From Juglans regia (lineage: Eukaryota; Streptophyta; Magnoliopsida; Fagales; Juglandaceae), in NCBI RefSeq assembly GCF_001411555.2, contig NC_049914.1:15578798-15642797 (forward strand): a stretch of 64,000 bases of DNA, given 5' to 3'. A model generated the notes under the pieces. The model was not told the origin of the DNA. It saw only the letters and a list, made by a program, of their open reading frames with translations, and searched no databases. Shown piece by piece: positions 46,250-57,488 of this stretch. Position 1 is the first letter of the stretch. Each line of letters begins with the position of its first letter. The position numbers and the translations under genes are program-made.

Positions 46250-47904
46250 AGTTGAGAAACAATTGTGAGGCCAAGAGTTCAAAAAAAGAGGAGACTGAAA
46301 GAAAAACAGAGAGTGAAAAGAACAAAGAGAGTGAGTGGAAAACAGAGAATGAAGCCGAAACATCAAAAGAAAGAGAGAGAGAAAAAGAAAATAGAGAGGT
46401 GGTTGAGAGTCAAGAAAAAATAGTGGAGCCACAAGAGGAAAAACAAAGAGAGATTGTAGAGAGAAATAAAAAGACAAAAGTGAGTTTTTATGCTAAGGCC
46501 AGTTTTTATGCTAACGAATTTAACGACTCTTTGCCTAGTGTTGTTGTTTCTTTGTTGCAGGGATATGAGGTCGTGATTCCTAGATGTGTGTTTAGGGGAT
46601 TGTCACCTATTAGGGAGATAGAGCACTACGTTGATCTTGTGACAGGTGTGACAATTCCAAACCGACCTTTATTTGCAGAACATGAGTCCTTGACACACTT
46701 AAAGGGACAAGGTAAGTTGTTGACTAGAATGCATGCTAAGCGGGAGGATTGTATTGACACTTTTCCTCATGTATTCAAATACACACAAGGTATGAAAAAT
46801 TTTGTGGTTGATGCTTTAGCAAGAAGGTATGTCCTTGTCTTCATTTTAGATGCAAAATTGTTGAGACTTGAATATGATAAGGAATTGCATGCTAATGATG
46901 ATGAATTTGCTTGTGTGTATGGAACATGTGAGAAAGCATTTTTTGGTAAGTTCTATAAACTAGATTGGTACTTGTTTAGAAAGAATAGATTTTGTGTGCC
47001 TACTAGTTTTATGCATAAGTTGCTTGTGTGTGATAGACATGCTGGTTTGTTGGGTAACCTTGGTGTAAGGAAGACTTTTGTTGTGTTGCATGAACATTTG
47101 TGGGAATATCATTTGCATTTTAATGACGTGTTGCATGAACATTTGTGGGAATATCATTTGCCTTTCAATGACGTGTTGCATGAACGTTTGTGGAAGTATC
47201 AATTGCCATTCATCGATGTGTTACATGAATGTTTGTGGGAGTATCATTTGCCTTTCATTGATGTGTTACATGAACGTTTGTGGAAGTATCATTTGTTATT
47301 CATTAACATGTTGCATGAACGTTTGTTGGAGTATTGTTTGCCATTCATTGAGTTTTCATATAATTGGAATGGTCATTTCGGTGTAAGAAAAGCTTTAGGT
47401 GTGTTTCAAGAATGTTTGTGGGAGTATCATTTGCCATATATTGACTTGTTGCATGAACGTTTACAGGAGTATCATTTGCGTTTCATTGAGTTTGCATATA
47501 TGGACTCTGTTTTGGGGCTTCCTAGGAAAGAAAGAAGTAGAGATTCTATTTTTATGGTTGTGGATAGATTTATAGAGTTTGCATATAATAGGACCATGCA
47601 TACTACCACTTTATATTCTCCTTTCGCAATTGTTTATAGCCCTAATCCATTTACTCATTTTGATTTAATGCCTTTACCTGTTGACGACAGGAGTAGCCTG
47701 GATGGATTTTTTCAAATTCTTGAACAAATTAATGATATTGCATATGAAATTAATGATAATGTTGCTAACTTTTTTCCCTTTAATCCAGGTGGAGATTCAA
47801 GGTTGAATCCTTTTGAGGAGAGGGGGAATAATGTGAACCATGATGAGCCTAGTCTTAAAGATCACGGAGACAATGCAATAATTGATGCAATCCACATGGG
47901 ATGA
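46250..47904 (+). pseudogene. Copy 5 coding region, right part: linker, RNase H tail, 8-unit repeat domain
   Basis: Continues copy 5 after copy 8 and is open to 47904, into the 3' LTR. It encodes the Lys/Glu/Ser linker, VSFYAKASFYANEFNDSLPS, the RPLFAEHESLTHLKG deletion junction, the RNase H tail (VVDALARRYVLVF), GKFYKLDWYLF and the longest repeat domain in the window (eight units). After that come an integrase core fragment ([29 protein letters not shown]) and the tail FQILEQIND...PFNPGGDSR. The frame is also open leftwards through the end of the copy 8 LTR, which is accidental. Pseudogene status comes from the deleted capsid and stop in the left part (40789-41299). Confidence 0.88.
47086..47490 (+). 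repeat. 45-bp coding tandem array, copy 5 (8 units)
   Basis: Eight units, the largest array seen; one long unit (FSYNWNGHFGVRKALGV) lies within short ones, and the frame is kept throughout. Confidence 0.94.
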
Positions 47905-48616
47905 GTTTAGCAAGAGCCCAACATTCAAGATGGGGCTTGAAGGATTAAGATCCAATTTTGATTCATTTGATCAGCTATGGAAGATGGCAACAACAAGACT
48001 TAAAGGCTTTGGGCTCTTGAAGGGTTACAACTTATTTAATTCATTTAAAGAACTTATTTTATTAGTTAGAATAATTGAGTTTATTATGGGAAGAACTTAA
48101 GGGGGCCTATGCAAGGGCATGTTGGGAAAGTTATTATTTTATTGAACTAGGGTTAGGGTTACTGTAGCCGAGTTACTGTAGCCGAGTTACTGTAGCGCGG
48201 CACTGTAGCCGAGGCACTGTTCATCCAGGGGCACTTTTGGAAGATGGGGGTTTATTTTGGCTAGGGTTTCATTAGGTTTTGCTTTAAATACTCTATGTAG
48301 CCTCATTCTAATCAGATTATGAAGTTTATGAAATTTGATGAATTTATTCATTGTGAGTTGAGTTTTACTCATTTTGTTCTTAATTGAACTTTTGAACTTA
48401 TCAAAGGTAGATTACAACCTTTGTGGCGTTCCTCCTTGTAATCTGGGTTCTTGAGACGGGTTCTTCAACGGGTCTAGATTTTAATATAATCTAGGTTCTT
48501 GAAACGAGTTCTCATCGGGTCTAGGTTCTCCATCCATTGACTTGATTTTGGCTTTCTTGGGGAGTTTTCAAATTGATTGTGGGTTCAAGGGATTTCATTC
48601 CCGTGGGTTCATATCA
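47829..48616 (+). repeat. Copy 5 3' LTR with 14-bp promoter minisatellite
   Basis: Starts TAATGTGAACC after the PPT. It carries four 14-bp units of the TTACTGTAGCCGAG type at 48159-48214, upstream of the TTTAAATAC TATA-like site. Confidence 0.94.
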
Positions 48617-48621
48617 CTTTT

Positions 48622-49635
48622 CCTCATGTATTCAAATACACACAAGGTATGGAAAATTTTGTGGTTGATGCTTTTGCAAGCAGGTATGTCATTGTCTTCT
48701 TTTTAGATGCAAAATTGTTGAGACTTGAATATGATAAGAAATTACATGCTTATGATGATGACTTTGCTAGTGTGTATGGAACATGTGAGAAAGCATCATT
48801 TGGTAAGTTCTATAAACTAGATTGGTACTTGTTTAGAAAGAATAGATTTTGTGTGCCTACTAGTTTTATGCCTAAGTTGCTTGTGTGTGATGGACATGGT
48901 GGTTTGTTGGGTAACCTTGGAGTAAGGAAGACTTTTGTTGTGTTGCATGAACGTTTTTGGGAATATCAATTGCCATTCCATGACGTGTTGCATGGACGTT
49001 TGTGGAAGTATCATTTTTCATTCATTGATGTGTTGCGTGAACATTTGTGGGAGTACCATTTGCCATTCATTGAGTTCTCATATAATTGGAGTACTCATTT
49101 TGGTGTAAAAAAGATTTTAAATGTGTTGCATGAACGTTTGTGGAAGTATCATTTGCCATTCATTGACTTGTTGCATAAACGTTTACGTGAGCATCATTTG
49201 TCTTTCATTGAGTTTGCATATAATTTGAGTGGTCATTTTGGGGTGAGGGGGATTTTAGATGTGTTTCATGAAAATTTGTTGGAGTATTGTTTGTCATTCA
49301 TTGAGTTTACATATAATTGGAGTGTTCATGCTACTACTAAATTTTCACCAATTGAAATTGTTTATAAACTTAATCCATTTCCTATTTTAGATTTAAAGTC
49401 TTCACCAGTTGATGATAGGAGTAGCTTGGATGGACTATTCCAAATTCTTGAACAAATTAATGATAATGCTTATGAAATTAATGATAATGTTACTAACATT
49501 TTTCCATTTGATCCAGGTGGAGATTCGAGGTCGAATCCTTTTGAGGAGAGGGGGAATGATGGGAACCAAGGTGGGCTGAGTTTTAAAGATATGTTGTATG
49601 TTCCAGATTGGCCAAATACAAGTTCAAGAGCTTAA
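48622..49635 (+). pseudogene. Copy 4 coding region, right part: RNase H tail and repeat domain
   Basis: Continues copy 4 after the CTTTT duplication with FPHVFKYTQGMENFVVDAF. It is open to a TAA at 49633-49635 inside the 3' LTR. It holds the GKFYKLDWYLF segment, a six-unit repeat domain mixing short and long units (FSYNWSTHFGVKK, FAYNLSGHFGVRG), then HATTKFSPIEIVYKL and the tail FQILEQIND...PFDPGGDSR. Neither zinc ligands nor catalytic integrase residues remain. This half has no stop, but the left half is broken, so no product is expected. Confidence 0.87.
48943..49320 (+). repeat. 45/90-bp coding tandem array, copy 4 (6 units)
   Basis: Short and long units alternate. The pattern matches the copy 11 array closely, so the two copies are sisters. 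Confidence 0.92.
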
Positions 49636-50274
49636 ATGATGAAGATTCAGCTTTGATTCATTTGATGAACTATGGAAAGGGCAACAACAAGACTTAAAGG
49701 CTTTGGGCACTTGAAGGCTTTCAACTTGTTTAATTCATTTAAAGCACTTATTTTATTAGTTTCGAATAATTCGGTTTATTATGGGAAACACTTAAGGGGG
49801 CCTATGCAAGGGCATGTTGGGAAAGTTATTATTTTATTGAACTAGAGTTAGGGTTACTGTAGCCGAGTTACTGTAGCGCGGCACTGTTCATCCAGGGGCA
49901 CTTTTGGAAGATGGGGGTTTATTTTGGCTAGGGTTTCATTAGGTTTTCCTTTAAATACTCTATGTAGCCTCATTCTAATCAGATAATGAAGTTTATGAAT
50001 TTATTCATTGTGAGTTGAGTTTTACTCCACTTGTTCTTAATTGAACTTTTGAACTTATCAAAGGTAAATCACAACCTTTGTGGCGTTCCTCCTTTGTAAT
50101 CTGGGTTCTTGAGACGGGTTCTTCAACAGGTCTAGATTTTAATATAGTCTAGGTTCTTGAAACGAGTTCTCATCGGGTCTAGGTTCTCCATCCATTGACT
50201 TGATTTTGGCTTTCTTGGGGAGTTTTCAAATTGACTGTGGGTTCAAGGGATTTCATTCCCGCGGGTTCATATCA
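49557..50274 (+). repeat. Copy 4 3' LTR
   Basis: Subfamily b LTR preceded by GAGGAGAGGGGGAA and followed by the TGACC duplication. Confidence 0.95.
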
Positions 50275-50279
50275 TGACC

Positions 50280-52412
50280 TCATATCCCTGCAACAAAGAA
50301 ACAACAATACTAGGCAAACATACGTCAAGTCCGTTAGGATTAAGACTCGCCTTAGCACAAAAACTCACTTTTCTCTTTGTTTTTCTCTCACTTTCTTCAC
50401 ACTCTCTTTTCTTTCCACTCTCTTTCTCTTTTTCACAATTACTTTTCAACTCATTATCTCTTTTGCTCAAGGTCTTAGTCTCACCCTCTTCTTTTTTCTC
50501 TCTCATTTTTCTGTCTTTCTCCATTTCGGTCTCACTGTTTCTTTTCTTCTCAATCTCACATTCACTCTTTCTTTTCAACACAATCTCACTTTCACTGTCA
50601 CCTTCACTCTTACTATTAAGCTCATTCTCACTTTTTCTTGAGGTTTCAGCCTCACCCAAATCTTTTCCCTTTGGTAGTTCGGTCATCTCCTTTGCTACAA
50701 CTTGATCATTTTTGTCCATCTTTGGTTTCCAAGAAGTACTATAAACCGAAGTATACCTTGATGTACCCTTTCCTTTTAGCCGTCTCTCCACCTTCATAGC
50801 CATGTGCACCATGTCCTCTACCTCCTCATAATGTTTCAACTCAACTACATTGGCTATCTCCCTATTCAACCCCCTCAAAAATCTTTTCATTATGGCCTCC
50901 CGATCCTCCACTATATTAGCCCGAATCATAGCCACCTCCATCTCCTTATGGTAGTCCTCTACACTCCTAGAACCCTGTATAAGATTTTGTAGTTTTTGGT
51001 AGAGGTCTCTATAGTAGTGGCTACGTACAAATCTCCGCCTAATGATATGATATGAACCCGCGGGAATGAAATCCCTTGAACCCATAGTCAATTTGAAAAC
51101 TCCCCAAGAAAGCCAAAATCAAGTCTATGGATGGAGAATCTAGACCCGATGAGAACTTGTTTCAAGAACCTAGATTATATTAAAATCTAGACCCGTTGAA
51201 AAACCCATCTCAAGAACCCAGATTACAAAGGAGGAACGCCACAAAGGTTGTGATTTACCTTTGATAAGTTCAAAAGTTCAATTAAGAACAAGAGGAGTAA
51301 AACTCAACTCACAATGAATAAATTCATCAAATTTCATAAACTTCATAATCTGATTAGAATGAGGGTACATAGAGTATTTAAAGCAAAACCTAATTAAAAA
51401 CCTAGATAAAATAAAACCCCATCTTCCAAAAATACCCCTGAGTGAACAGTGCCGCGGCTACAGTATGGTGCTACAGTAACTCGGCTACAGTAACCCTAAC
51501 CCTAGTTCAATAAAATAATAACTTTCCCAACATGCCCTTACATAGACATAAACCCAATTATTCTAAGCAAATAAAATAGGTCCTTGAAATTAATTAAATA
51601 AGTTGAAACCCTTCAAGAGCCCAAAGCCTTTAAGTCATGTCGTTGCCTTCTTCCGTATCTGATCAAATGAATTAAAACAGGATCCTCATCCTTCAAACCC
51701 CATCTTGAATGTTGGCCTCTTGCTAAACTTATCCCAGGTGGATTGCATCAATCCTTGTATTGTCTCTTTGATCTTCTTGGTCCATCTGGAAGTTGCAAAT
51801 GATCTTTAAGACTAGGCTCATCTTGGTTCCCATCATGATAGCTTTCAAGTCTATCCATATTTCTACAGGCCTCTAAAAATTCCTCTTCCTGTTAGATAGT
51901 AATTGATCCCACCAAATAATCGTGTAATCAGTGAACTCAATTACAGCCAACTTCATCTTTTTCTCCTCAGAGTAATTATGACAATCAAACACCAACTCTA
52001 TTCTTTTCTCCCACTCTAAAAAAACTTCAGGGTCAGTTCTACCTTAGAATGATAGTATTTTCATTTTGATGCTTCCAAGGTTCTTATCTACTCTATCTCG
52101 ACCCCCTGAGTTTGCCCTAAGGCCTCTTCAATGCCTAACTCTTCTATGTCTACCCAATCCAACTTCAGATGTTAGCACTTCCTCATCCTCACCATACTCT
52201 CCACTCTCATACCCATTCTTAATATTAGGCTCACGTCGCCTCCTATCTTTCTCTCATTGCAGATTTCTAACCATTACTTCTTGATTATCCATACTATTCC
52301 TCACTTCACCTAACACGAAGTTCAACCACTCAAACTCTTGTTGCATGGCATGCAACACAAAGGATGAGTTATCTGCTCGCCCCCTTGGTGATGAGCTACT
52401 CCGATGAGACAT
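50280..52412 (-). pseudogene. gag: Copy 2 Gag and linker (interrupted by solo LTR)
   Basis: Minus strand. The start codon is the complement of 52410-52412 (MSHRSSSS, shared with copies 8 and 10). The N-terminal part (52412-51841) has several frame breaks. Past the solo LTR, 51042 down to 50280 is open and encodes the capsid C-terminal half ([30 protein letters not shown]), then a linker with KSECEIEKKRNSETEMEK and GETKTLSKRDNE, as otherwise seen in the capsid-less copy 7. It ends VSLLQGYEVMI next to copy 4. It is therefore a mosaic of the two structural types. No zinc knuckle or protease. Confidence 0.85.
51048..51835 (-). mobile_element. Solo G1 LTR (subfamily a) in copy 2 gag
   Basis: Complete minus-strand LTR with the target duplication TGATA at 51043-51047 and 51836-51840. 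Removing it restores the gag sequence around the RRRF motif. Confidence 0.95.
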
Positions 52413-52625
52413 TACAAGGTGCTGCACAGAAGAATGTTAGCGGTAAAAAAGAAAACCTCACACACTCCTTTACGTGTTTCAACTCGAATAATGACACTCT
52501 ACTCGTGTTTCACTCTTAATGGTTTTTTCCCGATAATAGTCTCACACTCTCTTGCCTTTTACCTCAATAGTTTTTCCACTCAAGTTCTTTCAGAACTAAA
52601 TGAACTCAATCAAGACAAGGCATAA

Positions 52626-53345
52626 TGATGGGAACCAAGGTGGGCCTAGTCTTAAAGATATGTTGCAAGTTCCAGATGGGCCAAATACAAGTTCAAGGCT
52701 TAAACGATGAAGATTATGCTTTGATTCATTTCATACGCTATGGAAAGGGCAACAACATGACTTATTGGCTTTGGACACTTGAAGGCTTTCAACTTATTTA
52801 ATTAATTTCAAGGACCTATTTTATTTGCTTAGAATAATTGGGTTTATACTTATCTAAGGGCATGTTGGGAAAGTTATTATTTTATTGAACTAGGGTTAGT
52901 GTTACTGTAGCCAAGTCACTGTAGCGCGGCACTGTAGCCGCGGGACTATTCATCCAGGGGCACTTTTGGAAGATGGGGGTTTATTTTGGCTAGGGTTTCA
53001 ATAGGTTTTGCTTTAAATACTCTATGTAGCCTCATTCTAATTAGATTATGAAGTTTATGAAATTTGATGAATTTATTCATTGTGAGTTGAGTTTTACTCC
53101 TCTTGTTCTTAATTGAACTTTTGAACTTATCAAAGGTAAATCACAACCTTTGTGGCGTTCCTCCTTTGTAATCTGGGTTCTTGAGACGGGTTCTTCAACG
53201 GGTCTAGATTTTAATATAATCTAGTTCTTGAAACGAGTTCTCATCGGGTCTAGGTTTTCCATCCATTAACTTGATTTTGGCTTTCTTGGAGAGTTTTTCA
53301 AATTGACTGTGGGTTCAAGGGATTCATTCCCGCGGGTTCATATCA
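52626..53345 (+). mobile_element. Solo G1 LTR (subfamily b) in copy 2 leader
   Basis: Complete plus-strand LTR with no internal region. Flanks are CATAA and AATAA, an imperfect duplication, and about 60 bp of leader is missing across the site, so loss of flanking DNA accompanied or followed insertion. Confidence 0.88.
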
Positions 53346-53518
53346 AATAAAAATGACACGAGAATCAATGAAGTTATACGAATCAAAGAATAACAATAAG
53401 ACAAGATACCAACTTGAGTGATGTATGCAGCAGCTCCTTTGATCATAAGGTTTAATAAACTTTGAATATGCTACCTTCTCTTTTCTTCATCTTCTGCTTT
53501 TTCTTTTTCTTTCTCTTT

Positions 53519-53586
53519 TTTTTTTCGAATTTTCTTTTCTCTTCTTTTCCTTTCCTTTCTTTTCTTTTCTTTTCTTTTCTTTTCTC
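53519..53586 (-). repeat. (AAAAG)n microsatellite in copy 2 leader
   Basis: TTTTC repeats on plus, the reverse complement of the conserved leader array. Confidence 0.9.
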
Positions 53587-53908
53587 TAATTCATCCACAA
53601 ACTGCAATATTCAATTGTGAAAACCAATCAATTGAATTCAAACACACAAGCATGGACAATGAAGTAGAAGAGAATCAATGGAACGACACTCCAAGCAATT
53701 GACAAACTTAGAGATGCAGGAAACCCTAGAATTTTGAAACCCTAGGTGATGCACATTTCAGCCAAACCCGAGACCCTAAGAATTTCGGTAGCCAACTTTA
53801 TGTTTCTATTTTTTTTTTTTTTTTGAAAACCCTAGAACAATGAAGCTCTAGAATTAAATTTAAGGATGCTAAAATTAAAAGATAGAATCAGACCTGATTG
53901 GAAACCTT

Positions 53909-53921
53909 ACTCTGAATACCA
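53909..53921 (-). other. Copy 2 primer-binding site (extra-T variant)
   Basis: On the minus strand TGGTATTCAGAGT, the same extra-T form as copies 1, 3 and 10. Confidence 0.75.
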
Positions 53922-53923
53922 AA

Positions 53924-54715
53924 TGATATGAACCCGCAGGAAAAGAATCCCTTGAACCCACAATCAAATTGAAAACTCCCCAAGAAAGCCAAAATCAAGT
54001 CATGGATGGAGAATCTAGACCCGATGAGAACTCGTTTCAAGAACCTAGATTATATTAAAATCCAGACCCGTTGAAGAACCAGTCTCAAGAATCCAGATTA
54101 CAAAGAAGGAACGCCACAAAGGTTGTGATTTACCTTTGATAAGTTCAAAAGTTCAATTAAGAACAAGAGGAGTAAAACTCAACTCATAATGAATAAATCA
54201 TCAAATTTCATAAACTTCATAAACTGATTAGAATGAGGCTACATAGAGTATTTAAAGGAAAATCTAATGAAACCCTAGCCAAAATAAACCCCCATCTTCC
54301 AAAAGTGCCCCTGGATGAACAGTGTCACGGCTACAGTAACTATGGTACAGTAACCCTAACCCTAGTTTAATAAAATAATAACTTTCCCAACATGCCCTTG
54401 CATAGGCCCCCTTAAGTGCTTCCCATAATAAACTCAATTATTCTAAACTAATAAAATAAGTTCTTTAAATGAATTAAATAAGTTGAAACCCTTCAAGAAC
54501 CCAAAGCCTTTAAGTCTTGTCGTTGCCTTCTTCCGTAGCTGATCAAATGAATTAAAACAGGATCCTCATCCTTCAAGCCCCATCTTGAATGTTGGCCTCT
54601 TGCTAAACTTATCCTAGGTGGATTGCATCAATCCTTACATTGTCTCTTTGATCTTCTTGGCCCATCTAGAAGTTGCAAATGATCTTTAAGACTAGGCTCA
54701 TCTTGGTTCCCATTA
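53924..54715 (-). repeat. Copy 2 right LTR (subfamily a)
   Basis: Minus-strand 5' LTR next to the PBS, ending at 54715 with TAATGGGAACC (mutated TG end). Its subfamily differs from the left LTR at 22275. Confidence 0.93.
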
Positions 54716-55357
54716 CATGATATCAATATTATCAATATTATCAAAACAATTCCATCCATCTTCAATGCAACCAAGCCAATTCTCACAAACAGGTTGCAAG
54801 CAAATCCCATTGCCAGTTGCAAGCAAATCTCACAAACAGGATTCTCACAAATTTTGTTTTTGCTAGTATGCTTGGTTGCCATCATTTGAAGGCTATACAA
54901 GGCTTTGATAACATCTAATGCAAAATGAAAGTAATGAATAGTGTGGTAACCAACCTATAAAACTATAAACATCTCAGAGGCTGCCATCCTAGTTGCTGCC
55001 CACATTCTCAAACACCCATATTTGTGATCCAAAATAACAAAAAGCCACAAATTAATCATGGGCTACAACCCCAAAACAAATACAACCATAATATACAAAA
55101 CAACCCCAAAACATTACACCAACAAAAGGCTACACATCTTCAAAAGATGAAGATAGAGCTGGAGATGAAAATCGCTTCCAGGAATTCTCAAAAACCTCTA
55201 TTTGAAGATTCAAGAAATACTCTCGTTGCATTCCATTCAAGCCAGTAAGATCCATCTTCATTATCTCTATATCGATCTTCCTATTCTCTGTATCATTTCC
55301 CCTCTAGTAATTGAGCCCTATCAGCATCCAATTTACTGGTCGCTCTATCTTCATCGG
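54716..55357. other. Unassigned AT-rich spacer
   Basis: The only stretch here with no similarity I can see to the elements. It contains a local duplication (GTTGCAAGCAAATC twice, TCTCACAAACAGG twice, 54781-54840). The 74-codon plus ORF at 55024 and the minus ORF that crosses into the LTR have no recognisable domain. It may be old intergenic or untranslated DNA. Confidence 0.4.
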
Positions 55358-55766
55358 TGATATGAACCCGCGGGAAAGGAATCCCTTGAACCCATAGTCA
55401 ATTTGAAAATACCCCAAGAAAGCCAAAATCAAGTCAATGAATGGAGAACCTAGACCAAATGAGAACTCGTTTCAAGAACCTAGATTATATTAAAATCTAG
55501 ACCCGTTGAAGAACCCATCTCAAGAACCCAGATTACAAAGGAGGAACGCCACAAAGATTGTGATTTACCTTTGATAAGTTCAAAAGTTCAATTAAGAACA
55601 AGAGGAGTAAAACTCACAATGAATAAATTCATCAAATTTCATAAACTTCATAATCTGATTAGAATGAGGCTACATAGAGTATTTAAAGCAAAACCTAATG
55701 AAACCCTAGCCAAAATAAACCCCCATCTTCCAAAAGTGCCCCTGGATGAACAGTTCCTAGGCTACA

Positions 55767-56572
55767 TGATGGGATCCAAGATGAGCCTAGTCTTAAAGAT
55801 CATTTGCAACTTCCAGATGGGTCAAGAAGATCAAGGAGACAATGCAATGATTGATGCAATCCACTTGGGACAAGTTTAGCAAGAGCCCAACATTCAAGAT
55901 GGGGCTTGAAGGATGAAGATCCAGTTTTAATTCATTTGATCAGCTATGGAAGATGGCAACGACAAGACTTAAAGGCTTGGGCTCTTGAAGGGTTTCAACT
56001 TATTTAATTCATTTAAAGAACTTATTTTATTTGTTTAGAATAATTGAGTTTATTATGGGAAGCACTTAAGGAGGCTTATGCAAGGGCATGTTGGGAAAGT
56101 TATTATTTTATTGAACTAGGGTTAGGGTTACTGTAGCCGAGTTACTGTAGCTCGGCACTGTAGCCGCGGCACTGTTCATCCAGGGTACTTTTGGAAGATG
56201 GGGGGTTTATTTTGGCTAGGGTTTCATTAGGTTTTCCTTTAAATACTCTATGTAGCCTCATTTTAATCAGATTATGAAGTTTATGAAATTTGATGAATTT
56301 ATTCATTGTGAGTTGAGTTTTACTCCTCTTGTTCTTAATTGAACTTTTGAACTTATCAAAGGTAAATCACAACCTTTGTGGCGTTCCTCCTTTGTAATCT
56401 GGGTTCTTGAGACGGGTTCTTCAACGGGTCTAGATTTTAATATAATCTAGGTTCTTGAAACGAGTTCTCATCGGGTCTAGGTTCTCCATCCATTGACTTG
56501 ATTTTGGCTTTCTTGGGGTGTTTTCAAATTGACTGTGGGTTCAAGGGATTCCTTTCCCGCGGGTTCATATCA
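55767..56572 (+). repeat. Copy 10 5' LTR
   Basis: 806-bp subfamily a LTR with TG...CA ends. Confidence 0.96.
56238..56247 (+). promoter_or_regulatory. TATA-like element in copy 10 LTR
   Basis: TTTAAATACT, conserved in nearly all G1 LTRs about 75 bp after the CTGTAGC motifs. Probable promoter core; inferred from position and sequence only. Confidence 0.55.
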
Positions 56573-56574
56573 TT

Positions 56575-56587
56575 TGGTATTCAGAGC
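56575..56587 (+). other. Copy 10 primer-binding site (extra-T variant)
   Basis: TGGTATTCAGAGC, two bases after the LTR. Confidence 0.82.
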
Positions 56588-56904
56588 AAGGTTTCCAATC
56601 AGGTCTGATTCTATCTTTTAATTTTAGTATCCTTAAATTTAATTCTAGGGCTTCATTGTTCTAGGGTTGCCAAAAAAAAAAAAAATTGAAATAACAAGTA
56701 GGCTGCCGAAATTCTTAAGGTTTTGAGTTTGGCTGAAATTTGCATCACCTAGAGTTTCAAAATTCTAGAGTTTCCTGCATCTCTAAGTTTGTCAATTGCT
56801 TGGAGTGTCGTTCCATTGATTCTTTTCTATTTCATTGTCCATGTTTGTGTGTTTGAATTCAATTGGTTAGTTTTCACAATTGAATATTGCTGTTTGTGGA
56901 TGAA

Positions 56905-57025
56905 TTAGAGAAAAGAAAAGAAAAGAAAAGAAAAGAAAAGAAAAGAAAGGAAAGGAAAAGAAAAGAAAAGAAAAGAAAGGAAAAGAAAAGAAAAGAAAAG
57001 AAAAGAAAATTCCAAAAAAAAAAAA
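56905..57025 (+). repeat. (AAAAG)n microsatellite and poly-A in copy 10 leader
   Basis: About 100 bp of GAAAA/GGAAA units, followed by an A run. Confidence 0.92.
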
Positions 57026-57488
57026 AGAAGAAGTTGAAGAGAAGAGAAGGTAGCATATTCAAAGTTGCTACATAGTTACAACAATGAGAAAGAAAGAAAT
57101 TTGTTGATTGAACCTTATCATCAAAGGGGCTGCTGCATACATCACTCAAGTTGGTATCTTGTCTTATTGCTACTCTTTCATTCGTATAACTTCATTGATT
57201 CTCGTGTCATTTTTATTCCTTCATGTTTCTCTTGTTCTTGTTTCCTGAATCTAATTACTAGTTGGGATAAAACAAGGTTGCCTTGTCTTGATTGAGTTCA
57301 TTTAGTTCTGAAAGAACTTGAGTGGAAAAACTATTGAGGTAAAAGGCAAGAGAGTATGAGACTATTATCGGGAAAAAGCCATTAAGAGTGAAACACGAGT
57401 AGAGTGTCATTATTCGAGTTGAAACACGTAAGGGAGTGTGTGAGGTTTTCTTTTTTACCACTAACATTCTTCTGTGCAGCACCTTGTA

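Larger units (their letters stand above)
33972..48616 (+). mobile_element. G1 copy 5 (non-autonomous, inside copy 4)
   Basis: Target duplication CTTTT at 33967-33971 and 48617-48621. LTRs are 33972-34691 (subfamily c, with a ~65-bp deletion near 34167) and 47829-48616. Its interior is 34692-34754, 39994-41299 and 46250-47828, split by copies 6/7 and 8. Confidence 0.95.
30878..50274 (+). mobile_element. G1 copy 4 (non-autonomous, outer layer of plus-strand nest)
   Basis: Target duplication TGACC at 30873-30877 and 50275-50279. LTRs are 30878-31587 and 49557-50274 (subfamily b), differing by roughly 3 percent by eye. The interior is 31588-33971 and 48622-49556, split by copy 5. It is inserted in copy 2 in the opposite orientation. 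Confidence 0.95.
22275..54715 (-). mobile_element. G1 copy 2, chimeric minus-strand host of the nest
   Basis: Minus-strand element with outer LTRs at 22275-23009 (3' LTR, subfamily b) and 53924-54715 (5' LTR, subfamily a). Its own DNA is 22275-23520, 30576-30877, 50280-51047, 51841-52625 and 53346-54715. The flanks do not match (TCGTC on the left, CATGA on the right) and the LTR subfamilies differ, so the two ends probably come from different insertions joined by recombination. Continuity between 30877 and 50280 is secure because copy 4 is bordered by its TGACC duplication there. Confidence 0.75.

Noticed and set aside
52621..53350. CATAA/AATAA as a target duplication of the solo LTR
   Set aside because: Only 4 of 5 bases match and about 60 bp of host leader is missing, so it is not a clean duplication.
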